Positions 8,271 to 16,750 of a DNA stretch of 64,000 bases are shown here, piece after piece. The DNA is from Roseateles_E sp005503085. Lineage in GTDB: Bacteria; Pseudomonadota; Gammaproteobacteria; Burkholderiales; Burkholderiaceae_C. Position numbers and translations under genes: made by a program. How positions within the stretch are numbered: position 1 is the first letter of the stretch; every line of letters begins with the position of its first letter. The notes beneath the pieces were generated by a model. The model saw only the letters and a program-made list of their open reading frames with translations, made no database searches and was not told the origin of the DNA. Where the stretch lies: the NCBI RefSeq assembly GCF_028462495.1, contig NZ_JAQOWX010000018.1, positions 1-64,000 on the forward strand, written 5' to 3'.

Positions 8271-9708
8271 GGTCTTGCAGTACCTTGTGGATGACTTCAT
8301 CAATGAATTCCTGCGTCAACTGCATGCGGCGGTGCAAGGCCACTGCCGCCACCGCGAATCCGGCAGCCAAGCCCACCCAGATGCCCTTCCCGCCCCAGCC
8401 GAGTCCGATCGCCAGGCCCCAGCAGCAGCCGAACCCGACACCCCAGTAGCCGAACGCCACGGCCGACAGCACGGACACCTCTCGGCAGGCGCGCAACATG
8501 GCGGCCAGCACCACGACCCAGGCGCGCAGGCCCTGCGTCAGGGCGCATAGCAGGACGAACCCGACGGCAGCCTCGACGATGGGCAGGGCCTTGGCATCGA
8601 GCATCAGCTCGACCGCAGGCTGCGGCCAGACGAGCAGCGCGGCGCCGCTGACCAGGGCGACCACCAGGGTCAGCTGCCGACTGGTATTGCAGACGCTCAG
8701 AGCGGCGTCGCGGTCGCCCTTGCCTATCGTCACGGCCAGCCGGACCATCGCTGCCTGCGACAGGCCCAGCGGCAGGATCAGCAGGACCTGCAGCCACTGC
8801 ATCACCACAGTGTGCGCCGCGAGCGCCGTGACGCTGACCCAGCCCATCAGCCAGTAGGAAGAGCTCAACAACAAGGTCTCGATGAAGAGCACCGCGCCAT
8901 TGGGCAGGCCGGTGCCCAGCAGCTGCCGCCACAGCGCGCGATCAAACCAGCGCCCCGCGCCTCCGGCGCGGAAGTAGGTACTCGTGAGGCTGCCCATTCG
9001 CAGCACCGCGAGCTGGGCAACAAGCATGACGATGTTGCTGAGACTCATGCTCCAGCCGATGCCGGCCAACCCCAGCTTGGGCATGCCCCACCAGCCGTTG
9101 ATCAGAACCAAGTTGCCGAGCAAGTTGACCAAGAGTCCCAGCAGCCCGATCCACACCGCCGAGGCGGTACGCTGCACCGCATAGACTGTGGACCTGGCCA
9201 CCGTCAGCAGCAGGCCGGGCAGCAGGCCCACCAGCAGCGACAGCGTATAAGGCTCGGCAGCTGCGGCCACGCCCGGCGCCAACGGCACGAGCTGGAGCAG
9301 CCAGGGTAGCGCCAGAAGCAGCAGCGTCATCGGCACGCCGAGCAGCACCGTGATCGCGAACATGGCCCGCAGCACGCTGCTGGCCAGCCCGTGCTGCTGC
9401 GCGCTCACCGCAGAGCTGAACATCGGCATCATCCCCTGCAGCACGCCGAAATGGCTCAGGTTCAGGAAGAGCAGGACGCTGCCGATCAGCCCGCCCGCAG
9501 CCAGCGCGGTGCCGCCGAGTTCCGCCATCATCACCGTGCTGAGCACCGCCATCCCGACCTGGCTCAGCTGGCCGAGAACGATGGTGAAGGCGAAGCGCGT
9601 CAGCGCACCGGCCTCGGCGCCGTCCCAGCGCTGCCAGAGCGACGGGACGGCGGAGGCGGTCATGACGCCGGCCGCGTCGCCGAAGGGGGGCCGCCGCTCC
9701 GCGCTCAT
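8254..9708 (-). CDS. MATE-family efflux transporter
   Basis: The 484-residue protein has about twelve hydrophobic segments in two similar halves, typical of MatE (MATE/NorM) antiporters that export cationic or aromatic compounds using Na+ or H+. The start at 9708 overlaps the preceding KASIII stop by ATGA. Its place inside the biosynthetic operon makes it the likely exporter of the product. It is the only exporter in the cluster. Confidence 0.87.
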   Translation of the reverse strand: MSAERRPPFGDAAGVMTASAVPSLWQRWDGAEAGALTRFAFTIVLGQLSQVGMAVLSTVMMAELGGTALAAGGLIGSVLLFLNLSHFGVLQGMMPMFSSAVSAQQHGLASSVLRAMFAITVLLGVPMTLLLLALPWLLQLVPLAPGVAAAAEPYTLSLLVGLLPGLLLTVARSTVYAVQRTASAVWIGLLGLLVNLLGNLVLINGWWGMPKLGLAGIGWSMSLSNIVMLVAQLAVLRMGSLTSTYFRAGGAGRWFDRALWRQLLGTGLPNGAVLFIETLLLSSSYWLMGWVSVTALAAHTVVMQWLQVLLILPLGLSQAAMVRLAVTIGKGDRDAALSVCNTSRQLTLVVALVSGAALLVWPQPAVELMLDAKALPIVEAAVGFVLLCALTQGLRAWVVVLAAMLRACREVSVLSAVAFGYWGVGFGCCWGLAIGLGWGGKGIWVGLAAGFAVAAVALHRRMQLTQEFIDEVIHKVLQDHAKHH

Positions 9709-10637
9709 GGCGCCACCACCATGGCGCCATAGCACCCGCACAGGCCGTTCGAGTAAAGCACCAGCGGACGATCTTCCCCGCCCTTCCATTCGGAGAAATC
9801 GATGATGGCGTCGCAGCCGAAAACATGGCCCTTGCTCGCGAACCCGTCGGTGTGGAGCCGCTCGGGCGGCAGGCGCAGGAACCGCATCACCTTCTGCCAC
9901 GCGGTCAGGCCAACGTGATGCGGCAGAATCGCGCCGATGTCACTCATCTCCAGGCCGGCGTCGTGCACGGCGCGACGCAGCGTCGCGGCGGTCGACAGGT
10001 AGTAGCCCTCGATGAACTCCATCGCCTCGAGGCTGCCGAGGTAGTAGCGCGCCTCGGTGCTGTTCGTCGTCGCCAGGACGCGGTTGCGCTCCCAGTCGCG
10101 CGTCAGCACCATAGCGCAGGCTCCGTCGCTGTGCATGCCACCGAGCTCGATGACCCGCAGATGATCGATCCCGCTGCGGATCTGATCCGAGGCCACCACG
10201 AGCACATGGCGCACCGAGGCGTCCGCACGCATCATGGTCTCGGCCAGTCGCACGGCCACGATCGGCGAGACACAGTTCTGCTGCGCCACGGAGAAGCACC
10301 GCGCCTTGCTCATCCCGAGACGGGACTGCAGGAAGCTCGTGAGACTTGCGGGCGGCGGCACGACGCTCTCGACGGCCGTGTGCGCGAACATCAGGACGTC
10401 GACCTCGGCCGCGTCGAGCTCTGCCTTCCCGAAGGCTGCAGCTGCGGCGTCCAGCGCCATCTCGCGCGTGGGCCTGTCGCAGCTGTCGTGATAGCGGCCC
10501 ACCCCGTTGACACGCAGGGCCTCGACCCGATCCCGGGCCAGGCCGTGGCGCTGCGCCCATTCGCCGATGTCGAACGAACGGGGCGGCAGGTGGTAGGCCG
10601 CGGAACGGATTCCGAGCACGGGTTCTGTTTGGGCCAT
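9705..10637 (-). CDS. KASIII-like condensing enzyme/acyltransferase, catalytic member of pair 1
   Basis: The 310-residue thiolase-fold protein resembles FabH. The nucleophile is C122 in AQQNCVS and a catalytic His is H240 in LPHHVG. The Asn of the usual Cys-His-Asn triad is not recognisable in the C-terminal GFASKGHVFGCDA segment. Proteins of this type in secondary metabolism either condense acyl groups (PqsC) or transfer carrier-bound acyl groups to O or N acceptors (CerJ- and CloN2-like). It starts two bases after the stop of the Cys-less partner at 10640-11704, so the two are translated together. I took ATG 10637 because the longer open frame upstream only antisenses nothing and reads across the partner gene. 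Confidence 0.8.
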   Translation of the reverse strand: MAQTEPVLGIRSAAYHLPPRSFDIGEWAQRHGLARDRVEALRVNGVGRYHDSCDRPTREMALDAAAAAFGKAELDAAEVDVLMFAHTAVESVVPPPASLTSFLQSRLGMSKARCFSVAQQNCVSPIVAVRLAETMMRADASVRHVLVVASDQIRSGIDHLRVIELGGMHSDGACAMVLTRDWERNRVLATTNSTEARYYLGSLEAMEFIEGYYLSTAATLRRAVHDAGLEMSDIGAILPHHVGLTAWQKVMRFLRLPPERLHTDGFASKGHVFGCDAIIDFSEWKGGEDRPLVLYSNGLCGCYGAMVVAP

Positions 10638-10639
10638 GA

Positions 10640-11704
10640 TCAATGCGTCTGCGTTGAAGGAGTGGCGACGACGTCGCGATACTGGAAGAGGGCCGCCGCG
10701 CAGGCGCCCTCGAAGCCGCAGACCCAGGCCAGCGCCAGGTCTCCGTCGCGGAGTTGCGGTGATTGCCGCAGCTCGTGCAGACGCAGCAGCGGCTCGACGG
10801 TGCACAGATAGCCGTGCTCGCCGAAATCCGACGGTCCGCGCCGCTCGCCGCGCATGCCGCACAGCGCCTCCACGCGCGCGAGCACCGAGCGATTGAAATG
10901 GGGCGGCAGCGTCCATTTCAGATCGCTACCCTGCATGCGCCGCTCGGCCAGCATGGACAGGATTAGATCCGCCACGGGCGCCGCGAAGTCGGGCACGCTC
11001 GCCTGGCCAAGCAGGTAGCACCAGGGCTCCGCGAAGCCCGGAAGCGCCTGCGTGCTGCTGCGTACGTCGAGCACATGCCAGCCCGGACCGTCACCTGGTT
11101 CGAGCAGCCACGCTGCCGCCCCGTCGCCGAGCAGGGTCAGCGCACCGATCACGCGCGGGTACGGCTCGCGCCAGCGCTCGACCGAGCACAGCATCGCGCG
11201 CTGCAGGCCGGGGTCGGTCTTGAACATGTCGCGCAGCAGGCCCAGCGCGATGAAGGGCGATACCGCATCCTGCGATCCGATGGCGAAGGCCCCGGTATTC
11301 AGGCCGAGTTCGCACTGCAGGCGCAGGACCGACGACACATTGGTGTTGTGATCGTTGTCCAGCGAGGTCTGGCACAGGACGATGGCCTGCGGCGACGCAG
11401 CCGGCGCGGCTTCGAGCAGCCGCCTCATCGCCGTCACGCACATCTCGGGCATGCGCAGCTCGCGCTCGACGGCCACCTGGCCGAGACCGGCCCGCCCGCG
11501 CAGCTCGACGGCACTCACCGTCGCCACCGCATCGCAGACCGCGTCGGCGTCGTAGCCGTGCATGGCGAAGATGTGCTTGGTCAGCTCGCAGGTAGCCTCC
11601 CATTCCGGCACCGGAGAGCGCAGCGTGCGAGGGTCCAGCAGTTCATTCAACCCCAGCCTCGTCGCCGGCACATAGGCCGACGTGGCAACAATGCGCAGCG
11701 TCAT
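10640..11704 (-). CDS. KASIII-like protein without active-site Cys, partner of pair 1
   Basis: The 354-residue protein has the same thiolase fold as its neighbour, but the nucleophile position is alanine (A147 in GSQDAVS) where the partner has Cys. A His occurs in PPHFN, though its alignment is uncertain. In PqsB-PqsC the Cys-less subunit is encoded first and forms an obligate heterodimer with the Cys-bearing subunit; gene order and spacing here are the same. It is therefore read as a structural or acceptor-binding subunit rather than an independent enzyme. It follows the carrier protein gene by 61 bases. Confidence 0.75.
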   Translation of the reverse strand: MTLRIVATSAYVPATRLGLNELLDPRTLRSPVPEWEATCELTKHIFAMHGYDADAVCDAVATVSAVELRGRAGLGQVAVERELRMPEMCVTAMRRLLEAAPAASPQAIVLCQTSLDNDHNTNVSSVLRLQCELGLNTGAFAIGSQDAVSPFIALGLLRDMFKTDPGLQRAMLCSVERWREPYPRVIGALTLLGDGAAAWLLEPGDGPGWHVLDVRSSTQALPGFAEPWCYLLGQASVPDFAAPVADLILSMLAERRMQGSDLKWTLPPHFNRSVLARVEALCGMRGERRGPSDFGEHGYLCTVEPLLRLHELRQSPQLRDGDLALAWVCGFEGACAAALFQYRDVVATPSTQTH

Positions 11705-11765
11705 GATGGGAACCTTTCGTGACAGCGGGAGATACTCACCATCGGCATCCCGACCATTCTTTGCT

Positions 11766-12047
11766 TCAAGCCGACTCGAGCTTCTTGATCACAAAGCCGA
11801 GCATGGTTCCGAAGTTGGTCAAGACCGCTGGACTCAGTTCGTCGTCGTTCAGCTTGATGCCGAACTGGTCCTCCATGGCCAGGAAGAGATCGACGACGGA
11901 CATCGAATCGGCACCGAGATCGAAGGGGCTCGTGTCGTGCTGGATCGCCGCAGGTGCTATCTCGATGCGCAGCACGCGAATCACGAGGTTCTTCAGATCG
12001 GCTTCGATCTTGGCCTGGTCCAGATCAACCTTGTTCAGAACAGTCAC
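11766..12047 (-). CDS. Acyl carrier protein
   Basis: The 93-residue protein is a four-helix carrier. The phosphopantetheine attachment site is S48 in GADSMS, followed by the acidic helix II typical of ACPs. The start is GTG at 12047, supported by AGGAGG five bases upstream; no in-frame ATG fits. It is the first gene of the minus-strand operon and is presumably the tether on which the ligase, decarboxylase, dehydrogenases and oxygenase act. No phosphopantetheinyl transferase is encoded in the window. The leader contains a run of nine G (C on this strand). Confidence 0.9.
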   Translation of the reverse strand: MTVLNKVDLDQAKIEADLKNLVIRVLRIEIAPAAIQHDTSPFDLGADSMSVVDLFLAMEDQFGIKLNDDELSPAVLTNFGTMLGFVIKKLESA

Positions 12048-12261
12048 ATCGTCCTCCTAACGTCAGCAGTGGGTGGGGGGGGGTTCGCCGCAGACCGAAT
12101 GACCGTGGCGCGTTCGAGCGAGCGAGATCATTGCATTGCTATCGCGGCTTGCCACCCCACAAATTTGATGGGTCGTCGCCTCTTTCGCCCCCATAGGAAT
12201 GGGAGTTGTTGCGGCGCCGTCCGTACTACACACTGCCGGCCGACCACATCTGGGGAATCGC
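12048..12261. promoter_or_regulatory. Divergent promoter region of the biosynthetic cluster
   Basis: These 214 bases separate the two divergent operons and should hold both promoters. Visible elements are the AGGAGG ribosome site of the carrier gene, a G9 run at 12075-12083, and an imperfect inverted repeat CCCA-N9-TGGG around AAATTT at 12156-12172. No lux-box core (CTGT-N8-ACAG) was found here. I could not place convincing -35/-10 boxes. Confidence 0.5.
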
Positions 12262-13380
12262 ATGACAAGCACAGCCCTTGAAATCGCGCGGCTCGCGTGC
12301 TTCGTGCCCAAGGCCGTCGACATCGAACATGGCCTGGCGGGCCAAAAGTTTGAAGACAGGAACTGGGCCATGACCTTGGCGCAATGCGATGTGCGCTGGC
12401 ACCTGGGCATGCCGGCGGAGCAATTGCCGTACGCGGACGGAGACATGCAGCGATTTGGAGTCGGAGCCGAAGCTCCCGAGTTGCCGTTTCCCGACCTGGC
12501 CAATGCCAAGGCGTTTGTCGCGGCAACAAAACTGCGCAGCACGTGCATTTGTGACGCCACGATGTCGGCATCGGACATGGCGGCGCGAGCCCTGCAATCA
12601 TTGCTCGATGCCTGCTTGGCATCGGGTGAGACACCGAAGCCGGATTTCCTGCTGTACGCCCATGTGCAGCCGGAGCAGAACAGTAACCTGAACCCGGCCT
12701 TCAGGCTCCAGCACCTTCTCGGCGACGAAGAAGCGCTGCCCTTGGCGATTTCGCAGAACGATGTCGTGTCAACGTTCCGCGCGCTGGAACTGGCGCTGCG
12801 ACTGGTGCAGGCTGGCGAGGCGCAAGAGCTGGTTCTGGTGGCCGCCGACAAGTGCATGCTGCCGGCGCCACGCCGGCTCGGCGACATCACATTGCTCGGC
12901 GATGCGGCCGGTGCGGCTTGGCTGCGCCGCGCAGGCCCCGGCTCGTCGCTGACCCTGCACGACGTGCTGGTCCAGCATGTCGATCACGAGCCATTGAGCC
13001 AGCTCGATCCGGCGCAATTGGCTTCGCTCGAGGCACAGTACGTCGAGGCGGCCGTCGAGAGCATCAAGGCGCTGCTATCACGCAACGGGATGAGCGGCAC
13101 GGATCTGGGGGCGGTGGTGCCGCAACGCCTGCAGCGTCGCATGATGCAGGCCGTTCACGAGGGGCTGGGCATCCCGGCGACGCGCATCTGCGAGCACGAC
13201 CTGGCTTCCCTCGGGAATCTCGCCAGCGCCGACTTGCTTGTCAGCCTTGAGGCGTTGCTGCGAGGGCCGGCGCCGGTGCGGCGCGACATGTGGCTGCTGG
13301 CGTGGTCGATCGGGATAGGCGGATATGTCGGCAGCGCGCTGCTGCGTTGGCGCGCCGGCGGCGAGGCGAAACCGAGGTAA
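12262..13380 (+). CDS. KASIII-like protein without active-site Cys, partner of pair 2
   Basis: The 372-residue KASIII-fold protein has valine (V168 in QNDVVS) where the catalytic Cys belongs, and the active-site PH motif reads PQ (VVPQRLQ). Both catalytic residues are therefore lost. Start ATG 12262 is preceded by TGGGGA. It is the first gene of the plus-strand operon, and its TAA abuts the ATG of the Cys-containing gene 13381-14357. This repeats the order Cys-less then Cys-containing seen in pair 1. It is read as the non-catalytic half of a second heterodimer. Confidence 0.75.
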   Translation: MTSTALEIARLACFVPKAVDIEHGLAGQKFEDRNWAMTLAQCDVRWHLGMPAEQLPYADGDMQRFGVGAEAPELPFPDLANAKAFVAATKLRSTCICDATMSASDMAARALQSLLDACLASGETPKPDFLLYAHVQPEQNSNLNPAFRLQHLLGDEEALPLAISQNDVVSTFRALELALRLVQAGEAQELVLVAADKCMLPAPRRLGDITLLGDAAGAAWLRRAGPGSSLTLHDVLVQHVDHEPLSQLDPAQLASLEAQYVEAAVESIKALLSRNGMSGTDLGAVVPQRLQRRMMQAVHEGLGIPATRICEHDLASLGNLASADLLVSLEALLRGPAPVRRDMWLLAWSIGIGGYVGSALLRWRAGGEAKPR

Positions 13381-14357
13381 TGAAGATGCTGCAACAACCC
13401 ACCATGAGCCAAGCCGTCAAGCTGGGCATAGCCGCAAGCACGTATCTGCTGGGTGACCTGCATGACGCCTATCGGGAATGGGCAGAGCCCGCCGGAAAAG
13501 ACGCGGCGTTCGTCGGCCAGATGCGCCACTATGAGCTTGGGACCTTCTCGCGCGACGCAGGCGCATCGATCACTTCGCTTGTGGAACGGGCTTGTGACAA
13601 GTTCTTTGCCGAGAACGACGTGCAGCCGGCCTCCATTGATCTGGTGATCAATTTCCATTCGCTGCATGAGAGCGTGCCGGTTGCGCCGGACACGCTGGTG
13701 CAATTGCTGCGCCGCCGCCATGGCATGTCGCGCGCGCAGGGTTTTTCCATCGCTCAGCAACGCTGCGTGTCCTTCCTGACGATACTGCGCCTCCTACCCG
13801 CCCTGATGGCCGGCGACCCGACACTGCGCCGAGTGCTGGTGGTGGGCGCCGACATCGTGCATCAGGAGCGCTATCGCAATACCGACGCCATCGCCATGGA
13901 AGGCGATGGCGCCGTGGTGGCCCTGCTGGAGCGCGACTGTCCGCACAAGCAGCTGCTAGCGGCGGGTGTGCACACCCAAGGGCGCTATTTCCAGCACATG
14001 GACACGCCGGCCGACGCAGCGTCGGCTCAGCAGTACAGCCTCAGTTCGGCCCGAACCATGCAGACCTTGGCCAGCAGGACATTGGAGCGCGCCGGGCTGC
14101 AAGCCTCGCAATTGCGCGCCGTCCTTCCGCACAACGGGAACCTGCACTTTTGGCGACGTTTCGGGCGGCAGTTCGGACTGGGCGAGGAGTGCCTCTTCAG
14201 CGACAACATCGGCCGCAGCGGTCATATCTACGGCTGCGATGCGCTGATCAACCTGCACGACTGCCTGCGCCAGGGTCGTTTGAATGCGGGCGACCACTAT
14301 CTGATCGGCGCCATCGCCTTCGGCCGCTCCTACGGCTGTGCGGTGCTGCGCGCTTGA
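13381..14357 (+). CDS. KASIII-like condensing enzyme/acyltransferase, catalytic member of pair 2
   Basis: This 325-residue thiolase-fold protein has nucleophile C129 in AQQRCVS and catalytic H251 in LPHNGN. As in pair 1, the third (Asn) residue is not obvious; the region reads NIGRSGHIYGCDA. ATG 13381 follows the previous stop without a gap. An in-frame ATG at 13387 is better spaced from GAGG and could be the true start. The enzyme probably works with the 12262-13380 product to condense or transfer a carrier-bound acyl group. Having two such pairs suggests two separate condensation or transfer steps. Confidence 0.8.
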
Positions 14358-14388
14358 CACCACCCAACAATCCACTCACGAGGCTGGC

Positions 14389-15468
14389 ATGAAATTTTCT
14401 CTGTTCTATGAAATGCAGATGTCCAACGATGAGCCCGGCACGGAGGCACGGACGTTTCACGAAGCGCTTGAACAGGCGGTGCTGGCCGACCAGCTCGGAT
14501 TTCATTGCGTTTGGGCCGTCGAGCATCATGGCCTGTACGAGTACGCGCATTCCTCAGCCCCTGAAATCTTCCTGTCCTTCGTCGCCGCGCGCACCGAGCG
14601 CATCCGCCTGGGCCACGGCGTGACCCTCACGCCCCATAGATTCAATCATCCGATGCGCATTGCCGAACGGGTGGCGACTCTCGACATCCTGTCAGGTGGA
14701 CGCGTCAACTGGGGATCGGGCAAGAGCAGCAGCGTAGTCGAAGCCAAGACCTTCGGAATTCCCGAAGAGGATCTGCACGGCCAATGGGAAGAGGCTCTCG
14801 AGATGGTGCCGGCCATGTGGCGGAACGAGGTCTTCGAGTGGTCCAGCGACACGTACAAGATCCCGCCGGTCCATATCGTTCCGAAGCCCGTGCAGAAGCC
14901 GCTGCCCCCGATGTTCGGGCCGACGGCGAACCCCCGTAGCCTTCAGCGGGTGGCGGAGCTGGGTCTCGGCGCGCTGAATTTCAGCATGGCCAGCTTCGAG
15001 GACCTCAAGCAGAAGGTGGACCTGTATCGCAGCGTGCATCGGGCCGCCCCTGCCCCCAAGAACTACGCTAAGAATGAACACTTCTGCGTGACGGTGAACA
15101 CCTGCGTGCTGCCGGACGACGATGAGGCTTGCCGCCATGGCTTCCGCGGTGCGCGGTTCTTCCGCGACAGCTTTGCCAAATACTACTTCACCGACAAGCG
15201 GCCACCTCTGGGTGCGCTCGAGATCGATCGCGATCCGCTGTCGCCGATGGCGCATGCAATCGCGAAGAACTCGCGCTTCGTGGCAGGCAACAGTCACGGG
15301 CTGTCCATCATCGGCGACCCCGCCATCGCCCGGGACAAGGTCGGCATGTTCAAAGCCGCCGGCGTGGACGAGCTGATCCTGATCGTTCAGCTGGCCACCA
15401 TACCGGGTGATGTCGTCCAGCGGGGCTTGCGGACATTCGCTGAAGAAGTCATGCCGCACTTCGGCTGA
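14389..15468 (+). CDS. Luciferase-like FMN-dependent monooxygenase
   Basis: The 359-residue protein is a TIM-barrel bacterial-luciferase-like (LLM) monooxygenase. EHHGLYEYAHSSAPE lies near 45-60, followed by RIRLGHGV and a conserved HPMRIAERVATLDILSGGR region. Members use FMNH2 and O2 to hydroxylate or epoxidise substrates, including carrier-bound ones such as the BtrO substrate in butirosin. GAGG lies before ATG 14389. A partner flavin reductase is needed; one candidate is encoded at 19128-19649. It lies 31 bases after the KASIII gene and 17 before the ATP-grasp gene. Confidence 0.87.
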   Translation: MKFSLFYEMQMSNDEPGTEARTFHEALEQAVLADQLGFHCVWAVEHHGLYEYAHSSAPEIFLSFVAARTERIRLGHGVTLTPHRFNHPMRIAERVATLDILSGGRVNWGSGKSSSVVEAKTFGIPEEDLHGQWEEALEMVPAMWRNEVFEWSSDTYKIPPVHIVPKPVQKPLPPMFGPTANPRSLQRVAELGLGALNFSMASFEDLKQKVDLYRSVHRAAPAPKNYAKNEHFCVTVNTCVLPDDDEACRHGFRGARFFRDSFAKYYFTDKRPPLGALEIDRDPLSPMAHAIAKNSRFVAGNSHGLSIIGDPAIARDKVGMFKAAGVDELILIVQLATIPGDVVQRGLRTFAEEVMPHFG

Positions 15469-15485
15469 TCACGAAAGGACTTCCC

Positions 15486-16724
15486 ATGAACAAGAGGATC
15501 TTGCTGATTGCGACCGGCGACACGCATGCGCTTTTCGATTTGAGCGGCGCCTGCGTATTAGAGACAATCGACGCGGAGATCGTTGCCGCCATCGAACCGG
15601 GTGCCGCTAAGAAGCTGGGCGATCGGTCCGGCGTCAGCGTCCTGCCCACACACTTCGGAGACCTGAGCCGTAACGAGCCGCTGCTGGATCAGCTCCACGC
15701 GGTCCACGAGGCAGCACCGTTCGACGGCGTCGTCACGATCGATGAACGCTGCGTGGAATTGGCCGCGTCGGTACGTTCCAAGCTCGGAATTCCGGGCGTC
15801 CAGCCGGAGCTGGCATTAAGGTTTCGCGACAAGGTCGAGATGAAGCGGATCGTGCAGGCGGCCGGTCTGCGCGTCCCGCACTACACCGGCGGCGAGAGCC
15901 AGGCAGATGCGCTTGCGCTCCTGCGCCAGCACGGACGCCTGGTCGTCAAGCCGCGCAGCGGCTACGGATCCCGGGGGGTGCATTTCGTCAGCAATCCCGA
16001 CGAACTCGCGGCAGCGTGGACGCAGGCGCAGGTCGAGGGCGACTTCGAAGCCGAGGAATACATCGACGGCGTGCTTTACCACACCAACTCGATCGTGCTG
16101 GACGGCGAAGTGCTCTTCACCGCTGTAGCGCCCTACATCCCCGGCATGGGCAATATCGACTACGCGCGCGGCACCCCCTTCGTGACGGCCAGCCTGACCG
16201 AAGGTGTGCTGCTGGACCGCCTGCGCGAGTTCTCGCGGCAGGTCATCGAGGCGCTCGGCATCGAGCGCGCGGTCACGCATATGGAAGTCTTTGTGACACC
16301 CGGCGAAGAGATCGTCTTCTGTGAAGTGGCAATACGGCCGGGCGGCGGAGGCATCGTCCAGATGATCGAAGCCCAGTACGGCATCCATATCGCGCGCGCA
16401 GCCATCCAACTGGAATGCGGGGCGGACAAGACCCGGTTGCTGGCCGGACTGCACTCCCGACCCGGCGTGATGGGCCTCGTGGGCATGCGAAGCATTGCCA
16501 CCGGCTTTGTCAGACAGGTTCCCAGTGCCGCGGAGTTCGTGCAGGACTGGATTCGACAGAAGCTGATCAACGTACAGACGGGCCAGTTTCTCGCACCGAG
16601 CGCGCACTGCACCGATTTCACGGGGCGCTTTGTCATCGAATGCGACGACCACGCGGACTTCGCGCGCAAGACGGAGAGCCTGCAACAACAGTTTGACGCA
16701 GCGCTCATGGTGGCGCCGCTGTGA
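15486..16724 (+). CDS. ATP-grasp ligase (carboxylate-amine/thiol type)
   Basis: This 412-residue ATP-grasp enzyme contains the glycine-rich ATP loop VVKPRSGYGSRGV (about 155-167), an EEYIDG segment and a C-terminal metal-binding stretch FCEVAIRPGGGG. ATP-grasp ligases activate a carboxylate as acyl phosphate and couple it to an amine or a carrier thiol; BtrJ loads glutamate on the butirosin carrier protein in this way. Here it may extend the carrier-bound amine or join two building blocks. It sits in tight succession with the FMN oxygenase and the pentapeptide-repeat gene. Its substrates cannot be inferred. Confidence 0.85.
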   Translation: MNKRILLIATGDTHALFDLSGACVLETIDAEIVAAIEPGAAKKLGDRSGVSVLPTHFGDLSRNEPLLDQLHAVHEAAPFDGVVTIDERCVELAASVRSKLGIPGVQPELALRFRDKVEMKRIVQAAGLRVPHYTGGESQADALALLRQHGRLVVKPRSGYGSRGVHFVSNPDELAAAWTQAQVEGDFEAEEYIDGVLYHTNSIVLDGEVLFTAVAPYIPGMGNIDYARGTPFVTASLTEGVLLDRLREFSRQVIEALGIERAVTHMEVFVTPGEEIVFCEVAIRPGGGGIVQMIEAQYGIHIARAAIQLECGADKTRLLAGLHSRPGVMGLVGMRSIATGFVRQVPSAAEFVQDWIRQKLINVQTGQFLAPSAHCTDFTGRFVIECDDHADFARKTESLQQQFDAALMVAPL

Positions 16725-16750
16725 ACCATTGCCATCAACGGAGAACGCCA

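Noticed and set aside
9705..14357. Housekeeping FabH
   Set aside because: Four copies, two without the catalytic Cys, none beside fab genes, and atypical active-site motifs argue against primary fatty acid synthesis.
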